Made by a program: the position numbers and the translations under genes
Assembly (NCBI RefSeq): GCF_002735305.1
Contig: NZ_PDYG01000001.1
Coordinates: forward strand, 1 to 64,000
Length of the DNA: 64,000 nt
From: Agathobacter ruminis
Lineage (GTDB): Bacteria; Bacillota; Clostridia; Lachnospirales; Lachnospiraceae
Reading direction: 5' to 3'
In this document: in pieces, positions 27,169-36,883 of the stretch
Numbering within the stretch: position 1 is the stretch's first letter
Layout: each line of letters begins with the position of its first letter
The notes under the pieces: model-generated
Seen by the model: only the letters and a program-made list of their open reading frames with translations
Database searches by the model: none
What the model was told of the DNA's origin: nothing

Positions 27169-28014
27169 CTATTCTTCATCGCCGGAATCATCTGCGTCCG
27201 AATCCGACTCCTCATTTTTGAGGAGTCGAGAATCCTCTGTTTCCTCATCCTCTGTCATAATTTCATCAACTTCATCCGCTAAGTTATCAAGGTAATCGTC
27301 ATCTTCCTCGGTATAATCAGCATCGGGATCTACCGTTTCCTTCTGTGGTTTCTTACCTTTAAATTTTGTGAAATACAGATATCCGCCTGCACCGCCAAGA
27401 GCAAGGATCAACACGATAATTAACGCTCCGCTTGAGTTTTTCTTGGGCTCCTCTGCCTTGGTATCTTCGGGTTCAGCGGGCTCTTCTGTAGGCTCCGGTG
27501 TTTCTGTTACAGCAGGTTCCGTATCCTTGGCATCCTTCGCCGCTATATACTCATTTACAGCATCTTCATCCATGAGTGCCAAAAGATCTGCCTCATCAAC
27601 CATATTTAAGAAATGTACTGTCTCGGTTCCGTTATCATCACGGTCGATGATGATATAGAAGTAATTACCAGACTTAGTAACAACAGTAATGAACTGTTTT
27701 CCTGCCTGGCTTGGAGCACCGTAATCATCTACAAGAGTCATATTGCCATCGGGAGTAAGCGGACCCATAGGCTCCTCGGGCTCCTCAGTTGTATCTTCCG
27801 TTTCTTCTGTTACTTCATCCCCACAGCAAAGCTCATAATTGATCTTGCAAAGCTCGCAGTCGGGATTGATACAATCATCTGTACATTTGGTTTCACAGGT
27901 ACATTCATATCCCCCAGCAAAAGCTACGATTGGAGTTGTGCCAAATAAAAAAGCCGCAACAATCGTCACGGCTGCAATCACTCTCCCATATATTTTGTTT
28001 TTAATTTTCTTCAT
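27169..28014 (-). CDS. DUF4366 (CD1107 family) membrane-anchored ICE protein
   Basis: 281-aa protein with an N-terminal signal peptide (VIAAVTIVAAFLFGTTPIVA), a Cys-rich extracellular stretch (CTCETKCTDDCINPDCELC), a DUF4366 core (GKQFITVVTKSGNYFYIIID), a Thr/Glu/Pro-rich linker, one membrane helix (ALIIVLILALGGAGGYLYF) and an acidic cytoplasmic tail. I start at ATG 28014, preceded by GGAGGATT, because it places the signal peptide at the N-terminus; it overlaps the DUF4315 gene by 14 bases. Likely part of the cell-surface side of the transfer machine. Confidence 0.88.
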   Translation of the reverse strand: MKKIKNKIYGRVIAAVTIVAAFLFGTTPIVAFAGGYECTCETKCTDDCINPDCELCKINYELCCGDEVTEETEDTTEEPEEPMGPLTPDGNMTLVDDYGAPSQAGKQFITVVTKSGNYFYIIIDRDDNGTETVHFLNMVDEADLLALMDEDAVNEYIAAKDAKDTEPAVTETPEPTEEPAEPEDTKAEEPKKNSSGALIIVLILALGGAGGYLYFTKFKGKKPQKETVDPDADYTEEDDDYLDNLADEVDEIMTEDEETEDSRLLKNEESDSDADDSGDEE

Positions 28015-28306
28015 CGTCGAAATCCTCCGTTTCGTCATCATTGTCAGTTTCATGATCGGTACTTGCAGCCGTAGTTCCATAATTACTTGCAGTACCGGAA
28101 GATGTAAGTTTTCCGCTGGTAGCAAGTTTTAAGAACTCTGCCAACTGTTCCGGCGAAAGATTAAGTGCGCCGACATCTGCAAGGATCTGTGAGTTCTCTG
28201 CCTCCTGAAGCTTTGCCTCCGCAGCCTTAAGCTTCGCCTTATCATCTTCGATTTTGCTCTTACAACGCTCCACTTCTGCGCGGAGCTTATCTAATTTCTC
28301 GTACAT
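28001..28306 (-). CDS. DUF4315 family ICE protein
   Basis: 101-aa protein with a long N-terminal coiled coil (LDKLRAEVERCKSKIEDDKA then KLKAAEAKLQEAEN), the family motif LNLSPEQLAEFLKLA, and a Ser/Thr plus acidic tail. It always sits between the NlpC/P60 gene and the DUF4366 gene in this element family. AAGGAGG lies before the ATG. Role unknown, probably structural. Confidence 0.85.
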   Translation of the reverse strand: MYEKLDKLRAEVERCKSKIEDDKAKLKAAEAKLQEAENSQILADVGALNLSPEQLAEFLKLATSGKLTSSGTASNYGTTAASTDHETDNDDETEDFDDEEN

Positions 28307-28315
28307 AATGCCTCC

Positions 28316-30007
28316 TTACCTGATTCGTCCATAGCAGTATAAATGCTGCCGCCAATAGTTACTGTCATAGCTTGCATACTGAATAGGATTACCGCAGTGG
28401 ATCATGATCTTATTAACTGGATCTACCACTATTCCCACATGGCTTGCACCGGAAGTATCATAAGTACCCTGAAAGAAAATAAGGTCGCCGGGCCTTACAT
28501 CACCGGCGCTGACTCTTGCTGTTGCATTCTTCCATCCGTCTGCTGTAAGCCTTCCATAGTTCCATCCGTTACCGCAATGATTGATGACATAGCTTACAAA
28601 ACCGGAGCAGTCAAAACTGGTAGATGGACTTGAACCGCCCCATACATAAGGGTAGCCAAGATATTTCTCTGCCTCATTCAGCATGTTTGCAAATTGCTGA
28701 TCTGTGAGATATTCTGCCGGAACATCATAATCCTGATACTCTTCTGACACGCCTGGATTTGCATAGGGATTATCACCAAATATATCCGGCTTATTTCCTC
28801 GCATTTCAAGAAGTATCGCATAGCGCCTTTGCTGCTCATCACTTAATCCAAGAGCATTTACAGCTGCTTGAATACCGTTATTGCTAAGCGTGGTGTTAAG
28901 GATGTAATATTCATACTCGACTTCTACCTCATAGGATTCATATACCTGATAGGGATCTCCGTCTTCGTCGTAATACGTAACCCAGTGCCACCTTGTTTCC
29001 GTCCTTGTCCTGGTTTCAACCACTCGCTGAATGTTCAGGATATACTCATAATCAAAAATCGTCTGTAGCATAGTCTGAACTTCCGATTCGGTATAATCCT
29101 CGTAAAGGACAGTAAGAAGTGCCGCAAGTTCAAATGGATTATGAGATATTTCGCTGAGAGAATAATTGTATTCATCGTATCCGGGATAATCGGTTTCGAT
29201 ATTATCAATCTTCCTCTGAAGCTCAGCCTCTAAATTCTTGTAATCATTTTCTACAGCTACGATATCCGCATCCTGCGCAGTAAAGCTTGTAGCTAAGACC
29301 ATGTTGTTACCGCCGCCTGCCATCATGGAGCAGGAACTTAATGCACTACTAAGAACAAGAACCACAATCAGAACTACAGCTGCTATCAAAAGTCCTAAAG
29401 GATGATCTTCAACGAACTCTTTGACTGCTTCCGCCAACTTGCCTGCCATATCCTCAGCCTTATCAACAAATCGTCTCATAAAGCCCCCGGATGCATTGGC
29501 AGTCTCTCTGGCTTGTTCTTTGAAGGCATGTCGCTGGATTTCTTTTTTCATGAGATTCTTCTGCACCTCATGGGCTTCAACTGTTTCCGTTTTTGAAACA
29601 GTCTTCCCGTGAAGCTTATCTCCATATCCACTTTTGTCCGCGGATTTACCTGCACGCTTTTTAGCGCTATATATTCCATTCTCAGCAAGCTGACCGCCTG
29701 CATTTATGGCATCACCGCCTGCATTGTTATCCTCATTGGCCTCATTTAACTGATGTCTGATCTCGCCGGAGACAGCCACGTTTTTTCTTGCAGCCTTTCT
29801 GCCCTGCTTATGGATTTTAGCTGTCTTCTTGATCTCAAGTTTGGTTTCCGCTGTATCAGCTTTGCCATGACGAAGTTTTTCACGCATGGCTTTTGCTCTC
29901 GACTGTTCGTTTTTAAGCTTGTCACCATGCGTCTTTTTCCTCGTGGTGTTTTCCGGCTCTACTCGCCGTTTGGAGCTCTTATCCCTGGTGTAAATCCCTT
30001 CATTCAT
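28316..30007 (-). CDS. NlpC/P60 cell-wall hydrolase of the transfer system (CD1108 family)
   Basis: 563-aa protein that would open peptidoglycan for the conjugation channel. The first 190 residues are basic and cytoplasmic; a single membrane helix (LLIAAVVLIVVLVLSSAL) follows; the extracellular part ends in an NlpC/P60 domain with the catalytic Cys in STSFDCSGFVSYVI and His in ASHVGIVVD. Equivalent to Orf14/VirB1-like proteins of other ICEs. Located directly after the VirB4 gene. Confidence 0.93.
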   Translation of the reverse strand: MNEGIYTRDKSSKRRVEPENTTRKKTHGDKLKNEQSRAKAMREKLRHGKADTAETKLEIKKTAKIHKQGRKAARKNVAVSGEIRHQLNEANEDNNAGGDAINAGGQLAENGIYSAKKRAGKSADKSGYGDKLHGKTVSKTETVEAHEVQKNLMKKEIQRHAFKEQARETANASGGFMRRFVDKAEDMAGKLAEAVKEFVEDHPLGLLIAAVVLIVVLVLSSALSSCSMMAGGGNNMVLATSFTAQDADIVAVENDYKNLEAELQRKIDNIETDYPGYDEYNYSLSEISHNPFELAALLTVLYEDYTESEVQTMLQTIFDYEYILNIQRVVETRTRTETRWHWVTYYDEDGDPYQVYESYEVEVEYEYYILNTTLSNNGIQAAVNALGLSDEQQRRYAILLEMRGNKPDIFGDNPYANPGVSEEYQDYDVPAEYLTDQQFANMLNEAEKYLGYPYVWGGSSPSTSFDCSGFVSYVINHCGNGWNYGRLTADGWKNATARVSAGDVRPGDLIFFQGTYDTSGASHVGIVVDPVNKIMIHCGNPIQYASYDSNYWRQHLYCYGRIR

Positions 30008-30025
30008 TTAACCATGTCCTTTCTG

Positions 30026-32461
30026 CTATTTGCCCTCGGCCTTCGCCTCCGTAATCTCAGACAACTTGGTTGTCATGATGCGGTAGAGCTCGATATCCGT
30101 AGGGAATCTGTCTACAAACGGCAAAATTACATTGCCGTAAAAAATAAGCCCTTCACCGGCTCCTGAGTGTGTAACGTAGGATAACTGATGAGGACTTATA
30201 TTAAGCTGCTTTGCAAGGATCTGTCTGTCACCGACCGCCTGATTCAGCATATAAATGAAATCGGAGTTCTCGAAGATGTTCTCGACTTCCTTGGAGGCCA
30301 AAAGGTCTTTGACGTTCTGCGTGATGCCTGTAGGAATACCGCCCCACTTTCTGAAACGCTTCCAAATCTCAACTGTATATGCAGCTGTCTGATCTTCACG
30401 CAAAAGCAAGTGCATCTCATCCATGTAGTATCTTGTAGATTTGCCCTGGGCGCGGTTTTCTGTAACTCTGCCCCACACCTGGTCCTGCACAACAAGCATT
30501 CCGATTTTCTTAAGCTGTTTACCCAATTCCTTGATGTCATAGCATACAAGTCTGTTGGTGATATCCACATTGGTTCTGTGGTTAAAAACATTTAAAGAAC
30601 CAGTTACATAGATTTCAAGTGCTGTCGCTACATGCTTAGCTTCGGGCTCATCCTGTTTCAAAAGAGCGTTGTACAGATCTTCAAGAAGCGGCATCTTCTT
30701 AGGGTCCGGATCTTCAAAGTACTTCTGATAAATCTGATGAATGCAACGGTCGATAACAGTCTTCTCTACAGGCTGTAAGCCTTCCTTACCACCTACAATA
30801 AGCTCGCACAATGACAAAATAAAATCCGCCTTAAGTGCAATCGGGTTGTCATCATCCGAATAATTCATGTTGATATCCATCGGATTGATGTACTGCGTAG
30901 ACGTCGGACTAATCTTGATGACCTGGCCGCCAAACCTTTCAACAAGAGGCGAATACTCTGCTTCGGGATCTGAGATGATTACATCATCGTCTGTCACCAG
31001 GAACGCATTGGCAATTTCTCTCTTAGCTGCAAAGGACTTACCGGAACCCGGTGTACCAAGGATAAGGCCGTTAGGGTTCTTAAGCAGCTTTCTGTCCACC
31101 ATGATGAGGTTGTTTGATAAAGCATTTAAGCCGTAGTAAAGGCTCTCATCACCGGACTGGAATAACTCCTGCGTTGTAAATGGAACAAAGATTGCTGTGG
31201 AGCTTGTAGTCATTCCCCTGTGAATCTCAATAAGATTCTGCGCCAGCGGAAGGGAACTCATAAGCCCCTGCTCCTGCTGAAAATCGAGTCTCACAAGATT
31301 GCAGTTGTGTTTCTGAGCGATAGACTTTGCCTGGAACACATTGTTTTCAAGCTCCTGCTCTGTTCTACCGGTATTCATGATAAGAAATGTAAGCAGAAAC
31401 ATTCTCTCGTTCTGACTCTGAAGTTCCTTAAGAAGAGCCTTTGCATCTTTGCCAAAGGTGGCAAGATCTGAAGGGATTATATCCATATCATATCCGGCAC
31501 GAACAGCCTTCTTCTGTTCCTCAATCTTACTTCTGTCAAGCTCGGTAATGGTATGCTTTACGGTCTTGATAGCCTCATTCTGATCCACTGACTGAATATG
31601 CATAGTTACAATCTGGCTTGATTCCATATTGAGGAAATCTGCCAGCATTCTGTCGGAAATATCCGATGCATCAATGGATAAGAAACTCATGGCACCATAA
31701 AGACTTCCCATTGTAAACTTCTTGCCTGTAGGAAATGAAAAGCTGCTGGGTGCGATAAAGTCTTTTACCGAAAGCCCTGAACCTGTTAGGTACTTCCAAT
31801 CGAAATTGAACTTATCCTTATCGCCCATATGGAACTGCTGATGCATAAGAGCAAGTCTCTCCTTACCGTTTAAAACCTTAGCCTGCACTCCCAGACGCTT
31901 GAAGTTATTTAAGATGTCTGTTTCGATATGAATGATTCTCGGCTTAGCTGCCTTGATTGAATCCGCATGAATGCCAAAGGTTAAGTATTTGGTCTTCGTA
32001 AGACCATTGTTTCCTGCTTCCATCTGATGAAAGAGCATGGAACTATACTCATCCCTGACACCGTTAAACTCATCCTTCCTATGAGGGATTGCTATACCGG
32101 TTCTGAAATCCTCCACATCGGTAGCCATGTTCATGAAGCTGAGTTCAAAATGAACGGAGCTGTCAAAGAAGTTAAGAAATGCACACCATTCCTCAAAAAT
32201 CTCTGTCTTATCCTCCTGCAATGCAAGCTGATAGTTGATATCCTGGAACTGCAATGTCTTGGTATAATAGTCGCTTCCTATACGGCAAATACCGTCCTGA
32301 AACATTCTGTCGAAGGGAATCGACTGCTGCGCCGTTCTGGGAATACCGTCATCTTTCTCTGCTCTCTTGATGATTTCACGGATTTCCTTCTGCTCCGCTC
32401 TGGTTAAATGCGCAGGCATCTTGATATTTCTTTTTTCCTGCTTTTTAAAAAACGGGATCAT
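30026..32461 (-). CDS. VirB4-like conjugation ATPase (CD1110 family)
   Basis: 811-aa ATPase that powers the type IV secretion channel. Walker A reads LGTPGSGKSFAAKREI at about 465-480, the Walker B region contains YMDEMHLLL, and the C-terminal lobe has GITQNVKDLL. N-terminal half holds the VirB4/TraE domain (RIGSDYYTKTLQFQDINYQL). Overlaps the PrgI gene by 17 bases. GGAGGAGA before the ATG. Full length. Confidence 0.95.
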   Translation of the reverse strand: MIPFFKKQEKRNIKMPAHLTRAEQKEIREIIKRAEKDDGIPRTAQQSIPFDRMFQDGICRIGSDYYTKTLQFQDINYQLALQEDKTEIFEEWCAFLNFFDSSVHFELSFMNMATDVEDFRTGIAIPHRKDEFNGVRDEYSSMLFHQMEAGNNGLTKTKYLTFGIHADSIKAAKPRIIHIETDILNNFKRLGVQAKVLNGKERLALMHQQFHMGDKDKFNFDWKYLTGSGLSVKDFIAPSSFSFPTGKKFTMGSLYGAMSFLSIDASDISDRMLADFLNMESSQIVTMHIQSVDQNEAIKTVKHTITELDRSKIEEQKKAVRAGYDMDIIPSDLATFGKDAKALLKELQSQNERMFLLTFLIMNTGRTEQELENNVFQAKSIAQKHNCNLVRLDFQQEQGLMSSLPLAQNLIEIHRGMTTSSTAIFVPFTTQELFQSGDESLYYGLNALSNNLIMVDRKLLKNPNGLILGTPGSGKSFAAKREIANAFLVTDDDVIISDPEAEYSPLVERFGGQVIKISPTSTQYINPMDINMNYSDDDNPIALKADFILSLCELIVGGKEGLQPVEKTVIDRCIHQIYQKYFEDPDPKKMPLLEDLYNALLKQDEPEAKHVATALEIYVTGSLNVFNHRTNVDITNRLVCYDIKELGKQLKKIGMLVVQDQVWGRVTENRAQGKSTRYYMDEMHLLLREDQTAAYTVEIWKRFRKWGGIPTGITQNVKDLLASKEVENIFENSDFIYMLNQAVGDRQILAKQLNISPHQLSYVTHSGAGEGLIFYGNVILPFVDRFPTDIELYRIMTTKLSEITEAKAEGK

Positions 32462-32870
32462 TGTCTCCTCCTTTCCTCTTTTCCGGTCTTGTAGCCTCGC
32501 TGTACATAATGATTTCCATTATTTCCTGATCTGCCTCTTCGAATCGCTTCAGCGCGGCATATTTGTTATCTGTCTGATAAGGCCTCTGTTTAGGCCTAAT
32601 AAATGTTGCCTCGATAAGATGTCCCAAAATGACTTCAAGATGCTGACCGTTCTTTTCATACATTGCCAGGAAAAAGAATGGCATCATAATCACCATCATT
32701 CCTATGGCTGCTGTACTTGTTGAAGCTATCTGCTTTATCAAAAAGAATGACGGCACCCCGATGAGTGCCGCCACACTAAAGCAAATCAGCTGCCTTTTTG
32801 TCAGATTGAACATCACCTTACTCTTTACCTTCGTAAGATCACGAGGCACCGAGATATATGATGCTGCCAT
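32445..32870 (-). CDS. PrgI family membrane protein (VirB3-like)
   Basis: 141-aa protein with the PrgI signature SYISVPRDLTKVKSKVMFNL near the start, two membrane helices (ICFSVAALIGVPSFFLI and AIGMMVIMMPFFFLA), and the tail ATFIRPKQRPYQTDNKY. PrgI proteins are the VirB3 counterpart fused functionally with VirB4 in Gram-positive systems; the gene order fits. Confidence 0.9.
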   Translation of the reverse strand: MAASYISVPRDLTKVKSKVMFNLTKRQLICFSVAALIGVPSFFLIKQIASTSTAAIGMMVIMMPFFFLAMYEKNGQHLEVILGHLIEATFIRPKQRPYQTDNKYAALKRFEEADQEIMEIIMYSEATRPEKRKGGDNDPVF

Positions 32871-32892
32871 AACTGTATTCCTTTCTTTTGCG

Positions 32893-33759
32893 CTAATGCG
32901 CGTGAAGTATTGATTTTGCTACCGCTCCGGTCTTAAACAGTGTAAAGGCCAGAAGAATCGTATAGCCAAGTACACCCCATAAGGAGCCGATGATATCTGT
33001 TGAAAATGCAACGGACTGAATCAGCACCGCATATATTCCCACACATACCATGATTAAGAATCCCTGAAAGCCAAGTGCAAACAACGACCTTAAATAGTTC
33101 TGCCCTATCATGCTCTGTTCCCTGTTTCCAATGGTTGAAAACGGTATAGGAGCAAGGCTTACCATGAGATAGATTTCAATCATTCTCGCATATACGATGA
33201 CAAAGATCAGTGCTGACAAAATATAAATCAGGAACCTTACAATGATGGTCTGAAGATATATTGAAAGCAAAGGCCCGATATCCATGGCTTCGAGTGTGCT
33301 TTGTACAGTAGCAAGGGTACTGTCATCAATTGCCGTACTCCCGGCTATGATACCGCCTGCCTGCGTTACCACATGTTGCGCCACATCAAATACCGCCATC
33401 GTGATATTCATCGTATTTGTAATTAAGGTTACTGCTACAAAAGTTTTGAAAATCCACTTCCAGAAGATCCAAGTTTCAAAGTTTGCCAAATTGTTATGGC
33501 TGATGACCAGCTGGATCAGCTCGTAACAGGCGATAAACGTAAGTATCAATCCGGCAATAGGCATGATTACATTCTCTGATAGAGTACGAATCATGTTATA
33601 AACCGCCGGTGAAAAGTTGGCAGGAGTCTGTCCTACCTCTGTTGCAATCTGCCCTACTTGATTATTCACTGATTCAAAGGTATTTGACAGATTATCCATG
33701 ATGCCTGAAACAAGCAGTCCGCGAAACCAGTCCTCAATCGACTGAAGTATGCTGTCCAC
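32893..33759 (-). CDS. VirB6/TrbL-like channel protein
   Basis: 288-aa integral membrane protein with about five or six hydrophobic segments (for example NVIMPIAGLILTFIACYELI and FLIYILSALIFVIVYARMI). It starts with an amphipathic region (LQSIEDWFRGLLVSGIMDN) typical of these ICE proteins. It would form the inner-membrane channel. Located between the Maff2 pilin-like gene and PrgI. Confidence 0.88.
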   Translation of the reverse strand: MDSILQSIEDWFRGLLVSGIMDNLSNTFESVNNQVGQIATEVGQTPANFSPAVYNMIRTLSENVIMPIAGLILTFIACYELIQLVISHNNLANFETWIFWKWIFKTFVAVTLITNTMNITMAVFDVAQHVVTQAGGIIAGSTAIDDSTLATVQSTLEAMDIGPLLSIYLQTIIVRFLIYILSALIFVIVYARMIEIYLMVSLAPIPFSTIGNREQSMIGQNYLRSLFALGFQGFLIMVCVGIYAVLIQSVAFSTDIIGSLWGVLGYTILLAFTLFKTGAVAKSILHAH

Positions 33760-33781
33760 TTGTTACCTCCTTCCGTATTAA

Positions 33782-33807
33782 GGAGCCGGACAGCTAAGCC
33801 CGGCTCC
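33782..33807 (-). terminator. GC-rich hairpin between Maff2 and VirB6 genes
   Basis: GGAGCCGG / CCGGCTCC with a 10-base loop. Only two T follow directly on the minus strand (TTAATAC), so it may be a weak terminator or an mRNA-processing stem that sets a higher level for the upstream pilin-like gene. Confidence 0.55.
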
Positions 33808-33829
33808 AACTTCCTCTTCTAAGCTCTTC

Positions 33830-34042
33830 TTAGAAAAGTCCGGAAAGCAAAGGAACAAGTACAGTACCGATGAGGGCAACACCACCTCCGGCCATGAGCT
33901 GCTTCATTCCCTGGCTCTTAGCGCCGGGATTATCATTGCCATATCCTTCCATGAGGTTGATTGCTCCCCAAATGCCAAGACCTGCACCAAGTGCTACAAC
34001 GAGTGTCTGAAGTACGCCTACTGCGCTCTGAAAAAATGCCAT
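33830..34042 (-). CDS. Maff2 family small membrane protein (VirB2-like pilin candidate)
   Basis: 70-aa protein with two hydrophobic segments (VLQTLVVALGAGLGIWGAI and MAGGGVALIGTVLVPLLSGLF) joined by a short charged loop GYGNDNPGAKSQG. This is the Maff2 family found in this place in Tn1549-like elements and is similar in design to VirB2 pilins. Flanked by two hairpins, which would suit a subunit needed in many copies. Confidence 0.88.
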   Translation of the reverse strand: MAFFQSAVGVLQTLVVALGAGLGIWGAINLMEGYGNDNPGAKSQGMKQLMAGGGVALIGTVLVPLLSGLF

Positions 34043-34130
34043 AATAAAAATCCTCCGTAAATTAAAATGATTGTTTGTTAGTTACTGTTGTCCGTAAGCC
34101 CGTCGACTGACTCACGGTATGCGCGCATAA

Positions 34131-34166
34131 GAAAAAGGCCCTCTCCCGTTCTTAGGAGAAAGCCTT
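34131..34166 (-). terminator. intrinsic terminator after VirD4 gene
   Basis: AAGGCTTTCTCC pairs with GGAGAGGGCCTT (G-T pairs included) around TAAGAACG, then TTTTTC on the minus strand. It overlaps the VirD4 stop codon and lies 90 bases before the Maff2 start. Confidence 0.8.
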
Positions 34167-35928
34167 AGTCTTCGTTGATTTCGATGACTTCATATTGGTC
34201 ATCGGGTTTCAATATTAAGTTGTGATCAAGGAACTTCTCGATATCGAACCAGTTCCTTTTGTCCGCATCCGCTGTCAGCGGATATTTCGGATGTTGCGTT
34301 AAGTCGTACTTATCTGAAAGAAAAGGTCTTACGCCTCTGACTTGGACAATACACTTGCCGCCATCCATGACCGCCAATTCGTCGATACTCATAAGATCAT
34401 GACCTAACTTCTGGTAATTCATGTTGTAGCTCTGACTCGTACCCCTGGTTTCGCCCGTGTTATACATATCAATCGTTTCTTTACCAAGAATAGTGTTCAG
34501 GTCCTTTAGAGTCGTCTGTTCAGAGCCGCCCAGGAATATCTGGGTGTCGCAGTTACCAATGATGGTATCTGCATTGTCTTTGTAAATCGCCTTAAGCTGT
34601 GATTTTGCCTGCAGCACAAGTGCTGCAGATATCTCACGGCTACGGATGGTAGCCATAAGTTTCTCAAGATTCGGAATCTGGCCGATGTTTGCTGCCTCAT
34701 CAATAAGACATCTTACATGCACCGGAAGCCTTCCGCCATAGACATCATCTGCTTTTTCGCAAAGTAGGTTGAAAAGCTGCGTGTAAACCATGCTGATCAG
34801 AAAATTAAAGGTTGCGTCTGTATCTGACATGATAAGGAATAACGCTGTCTTCTTATCGCCCAGGGTATCAAGCTCAAGTTCATCGTATGCCGTAATCTCA
34901 CGAAGCTCCTTTATATCAAAGGGAGCGAGCCTTGCGCCGCAGCTCACAAGTATGGATTTGGCCGTCTTGCCGGCACTTAACTTGTATTTGGCATATTGGC
35001 GTACCGCAAAGTGATCCGGGTCACGTTCTGCAAGCTCGTCAAACATGAGATCTACAGGGTTTTTGAACTCTTCGTCATCTTCCCTGACTTCCATCGCATT
35101 GATCATTTCAAGCAAAGTTGAAAAGTTCTGCTCTTCCTCCGGTGCTTCATAATGGATGTATCCGATAAGCGCCGAATACAGTAGTTTCTCTGCCTTTTCC
35201 CAAAATTCATCATTGGATTTACCTTCGCCTTTGGTGTTGGCAATCAGCGTGGTTACAAGCTTTAAGATGTCCTTCTCATCATGCACATAAGCGAATGGAT
35301 TGTAATGCATACTCTTTTTAAAGTTAATGGTATTGAAGATTTTTATACGATATCCATTCTTCAAAAGAGCATTCCCAACCTCAGGTAAAACGGTGCCTTT
35401 CGGATCTGTAAGTACATAGGAACTATGCATTTGCAGGAGGTTCGGCTTGATAAAAAATCTCGTTTTACCGGAACCTGAACCGCCGACCACTAGCGTATTC
35501 TTGTTCCTTGCGTACTTTGGATTGGTAGGTCTTGAGTTCATGGTAAGTCTCTCAGTCTGTGAAAGAATCACATTATTCTGAAAGACCGGGTCCATGTATG
35601 GCTCTATGTCCTCATGTTTCCCCCACCTGGCAGATCCATATTCCTGATTGTGCCGAAATTTCTTGGCATTCTTGCCTTTGATATATACCGCAAGCCGCAA
35701 GATTCCACCGATAGCAAGTCCTACTAATAAATCAATAGGATGTAAGCTCGGCAATGGATTGGCAAACGCTGTTCCAAAGCAGCCATCCAGCACTACACTC
35801 TGCACCTTTTCAGATGCATTCGTTCCACCGGCGATGCGAAAAGCCTCTCCGATGTTGGTTGCTACAAGTCCTATCACAACATAAGGGATGTTCAGGATAA
35901 GTAACTTTTTAAGGTTCTTCTTTTTCAT
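34165..35928 (-). CDS. VirD4-like coupling protein (CD1115 family)
   Basis: 587-aa type IV coupling ATPase that brings the relaxase-DNA complex to the channel. Two N-terminal membrane helices lie within the first 90 residues; Walker A is VVGGSGSGKTRFFIKPNL; Walker B is VRCLIDEAANIGQIPNL; the sensor region has LQAKSQLKAIY. It overlaps the PcfB gene by four bases. Full length and without frameshift. Confidence 0.95.
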   Translation of the reverse strand: MKKKNLKKLLILNIPYVVIGLVATNIGEAFRIAGGTNASEKVQSVVLDGCFGTAFANPLPSLHPIDLLVGLAIGGILRLAVYIKGKNAKKFRHNQEYGSARWGKHEDIEPYMDPVFQNNVILSQTERLTMNSRPTNPKYARNKNTLVVGGSGSGKTRFFIKPNLLQMHSSYVLTDPKGTVLPEVGNALLKNGYRIKIFNTINFKKSMHYNPFAYVHDEKDILKLVTTLIANTKGEGKSNDEFWEKAEKLLYSALIGYIHYEAPEEEQNFSTLLEMINAMEVREDDEEFKNPVDLMFDELAERDPDHFAVRQYAKYKLSAGKTAKSILVSCGARLAPFDIKELREITAYDELELDTLGDKKTALFLIMSDTDATFNFLISMVYTQLFNLLCEKADDVYGGRLPVHVRCLIDEAANIGQIPNLEKLMATIRSREISAALVLQAKSQLKAIYKDNADTIIGNCDTQIFLGGSEQTTLKDLNTILGKETIDMYNTGETRGTSQSYNMNYQKLGHDLMSIDELAVMDGGKCIVQVRGVRPFLSDKYDLTQHPKYPLTADADKRNWFDIEKFLDHNLILKPDDQYEVIEINED

Positions 35929-36428
35929 CGCTCCATCTCCTTCCGCTTTTCCTTACTCTTGCGAGGCATGGAAGCAACTTTTTCTTTGAACTTCTTTAGT
36001 TTCTGAAGGACACTCGGGCGCTCCTTCTCAGCAGATTTCTTTCGTTTTGTCTGCTTAGCTGCATATTCCTTCAAAACCTGAGTGATAGCATCCGCATCCC
36101 TGGCCTTGAAGAAGACAGTATACTTCGGCGGAGTCTCATTCTTGTCTTTAACAATGGCAAAATCCACTCCGTATTTGTTGGCAAGTTTCTTAAAATCACG
36201 AATACCGGAATCTCCGATCTCCATGCTTGAAACTCCCTGGTCCTGTCCTATAAGTTCCTTAACAGATTGTTTCCCCTTGGTATGAGTATTCTTCGCCACC
36301 TGCTTTAGCCGGTGCTTATTCTCCAACTTGCGCTTATAGGCAATCAAAGCCTTGATTAAAAGCCTTAAGGATACTTTGGTCGTTTTTACAGCTAGGTTCA
36401 CTGTTTTGTTTTCTACTTCTTCCTGCAC
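35925..36428 (-). CDS. PcfB family protein (DUF3801)
   Basis: 167-aa protein. The start VQEEVENKTVNLAVKTTKVS then RLLIKALIAYKRK and the later segment KKLANKYGVDFAIVKDK define DUF3801/PcfB, which in pCF10 joins the relaxosome to the coupling protein. The C-terminal 45 residues are strongly basic. I chose GTG 36428, with AGGAAG seven bases upstream, over a TTG seven codons earlier because the family starts here. ATGA overlap with virD4. Confidence 0.88.
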   Translation of the reverse strand: MQEEVENKTVNLAVKTTKVSLRLLIKALIAYKRKLENKHRLKQVAKNTHTKGKQSVKELIGQDQGVSSMEIGDSGIRDFKKLANKYGVDFAIVKDKNETPPKYTVFFKARDADAITQVLKEYAAKQTKRKKSAEKERPSVLQKLKKFKEKVASMPRKSKEKRKEMER

Positions 36429-36458
36429 CAAATCACTTCCTTTCCTCAAAAACAGTTT

Positions 36459-36869
36459 TTAAAGCAACTCAAGTGCTGAAAACTCCTGCCCGTCGCATAC
36501 AAGCGTAATCAGTCTGCTCTTAAATTCCGCAGCTGCCTTCTCAAATTCGTCTCCAACAAGCATAGATAAAGCCCTGCCATCAAATTTCATAATGATAACA
36601 GAGCCTATAAAACACTTACCGGTTCCAATATTGATAATCTTGTCACCGTTCATCATGGCAATATAGTCACTATCACCCATATATTCACCATGTCCAATGT
36701 CATTAAGCTTATCCAGGATTTCCTGTGCCTCATACGCATCTACAATACGGGATTCGCCGTTTGTCGCGATAATAAGAGCACCCTCGTCTTTACGCTTAAG
36801 CTTGGTCTCTTTGAGCACTGCTCCATCATTGACGGGATCAAGTGCAATCTTGATATCCAATGTTTCCAT
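36459..36869 (-). CDS. uncharacterised ICE protein (136 aa)
   Basis: Soluble mixed alpha/beta protein beginning METLDIKIALDPVNDGAVLK. No domain recognised and no membrane segment. GGAGG before the ATG. It lies between the RepA gene and PcfB, tight on both sides, hence part of the transfer transcript. Confidence 0.68.
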   Translation of the reverse strand: METLDIKIALDPVNDGAVLKETKLKRKDEGALIIATNGESRIVDAYEAQEILDKLNDIGHGEYMGDSDYIAMMNGDKIINIGTGKCFIGSVIIMKFDGRALSMLVGDEFEKAAAEFKSRLITLVCDGQEFSALELL

Positions 36870-36883
36870 GTTACGTTCCTCCG

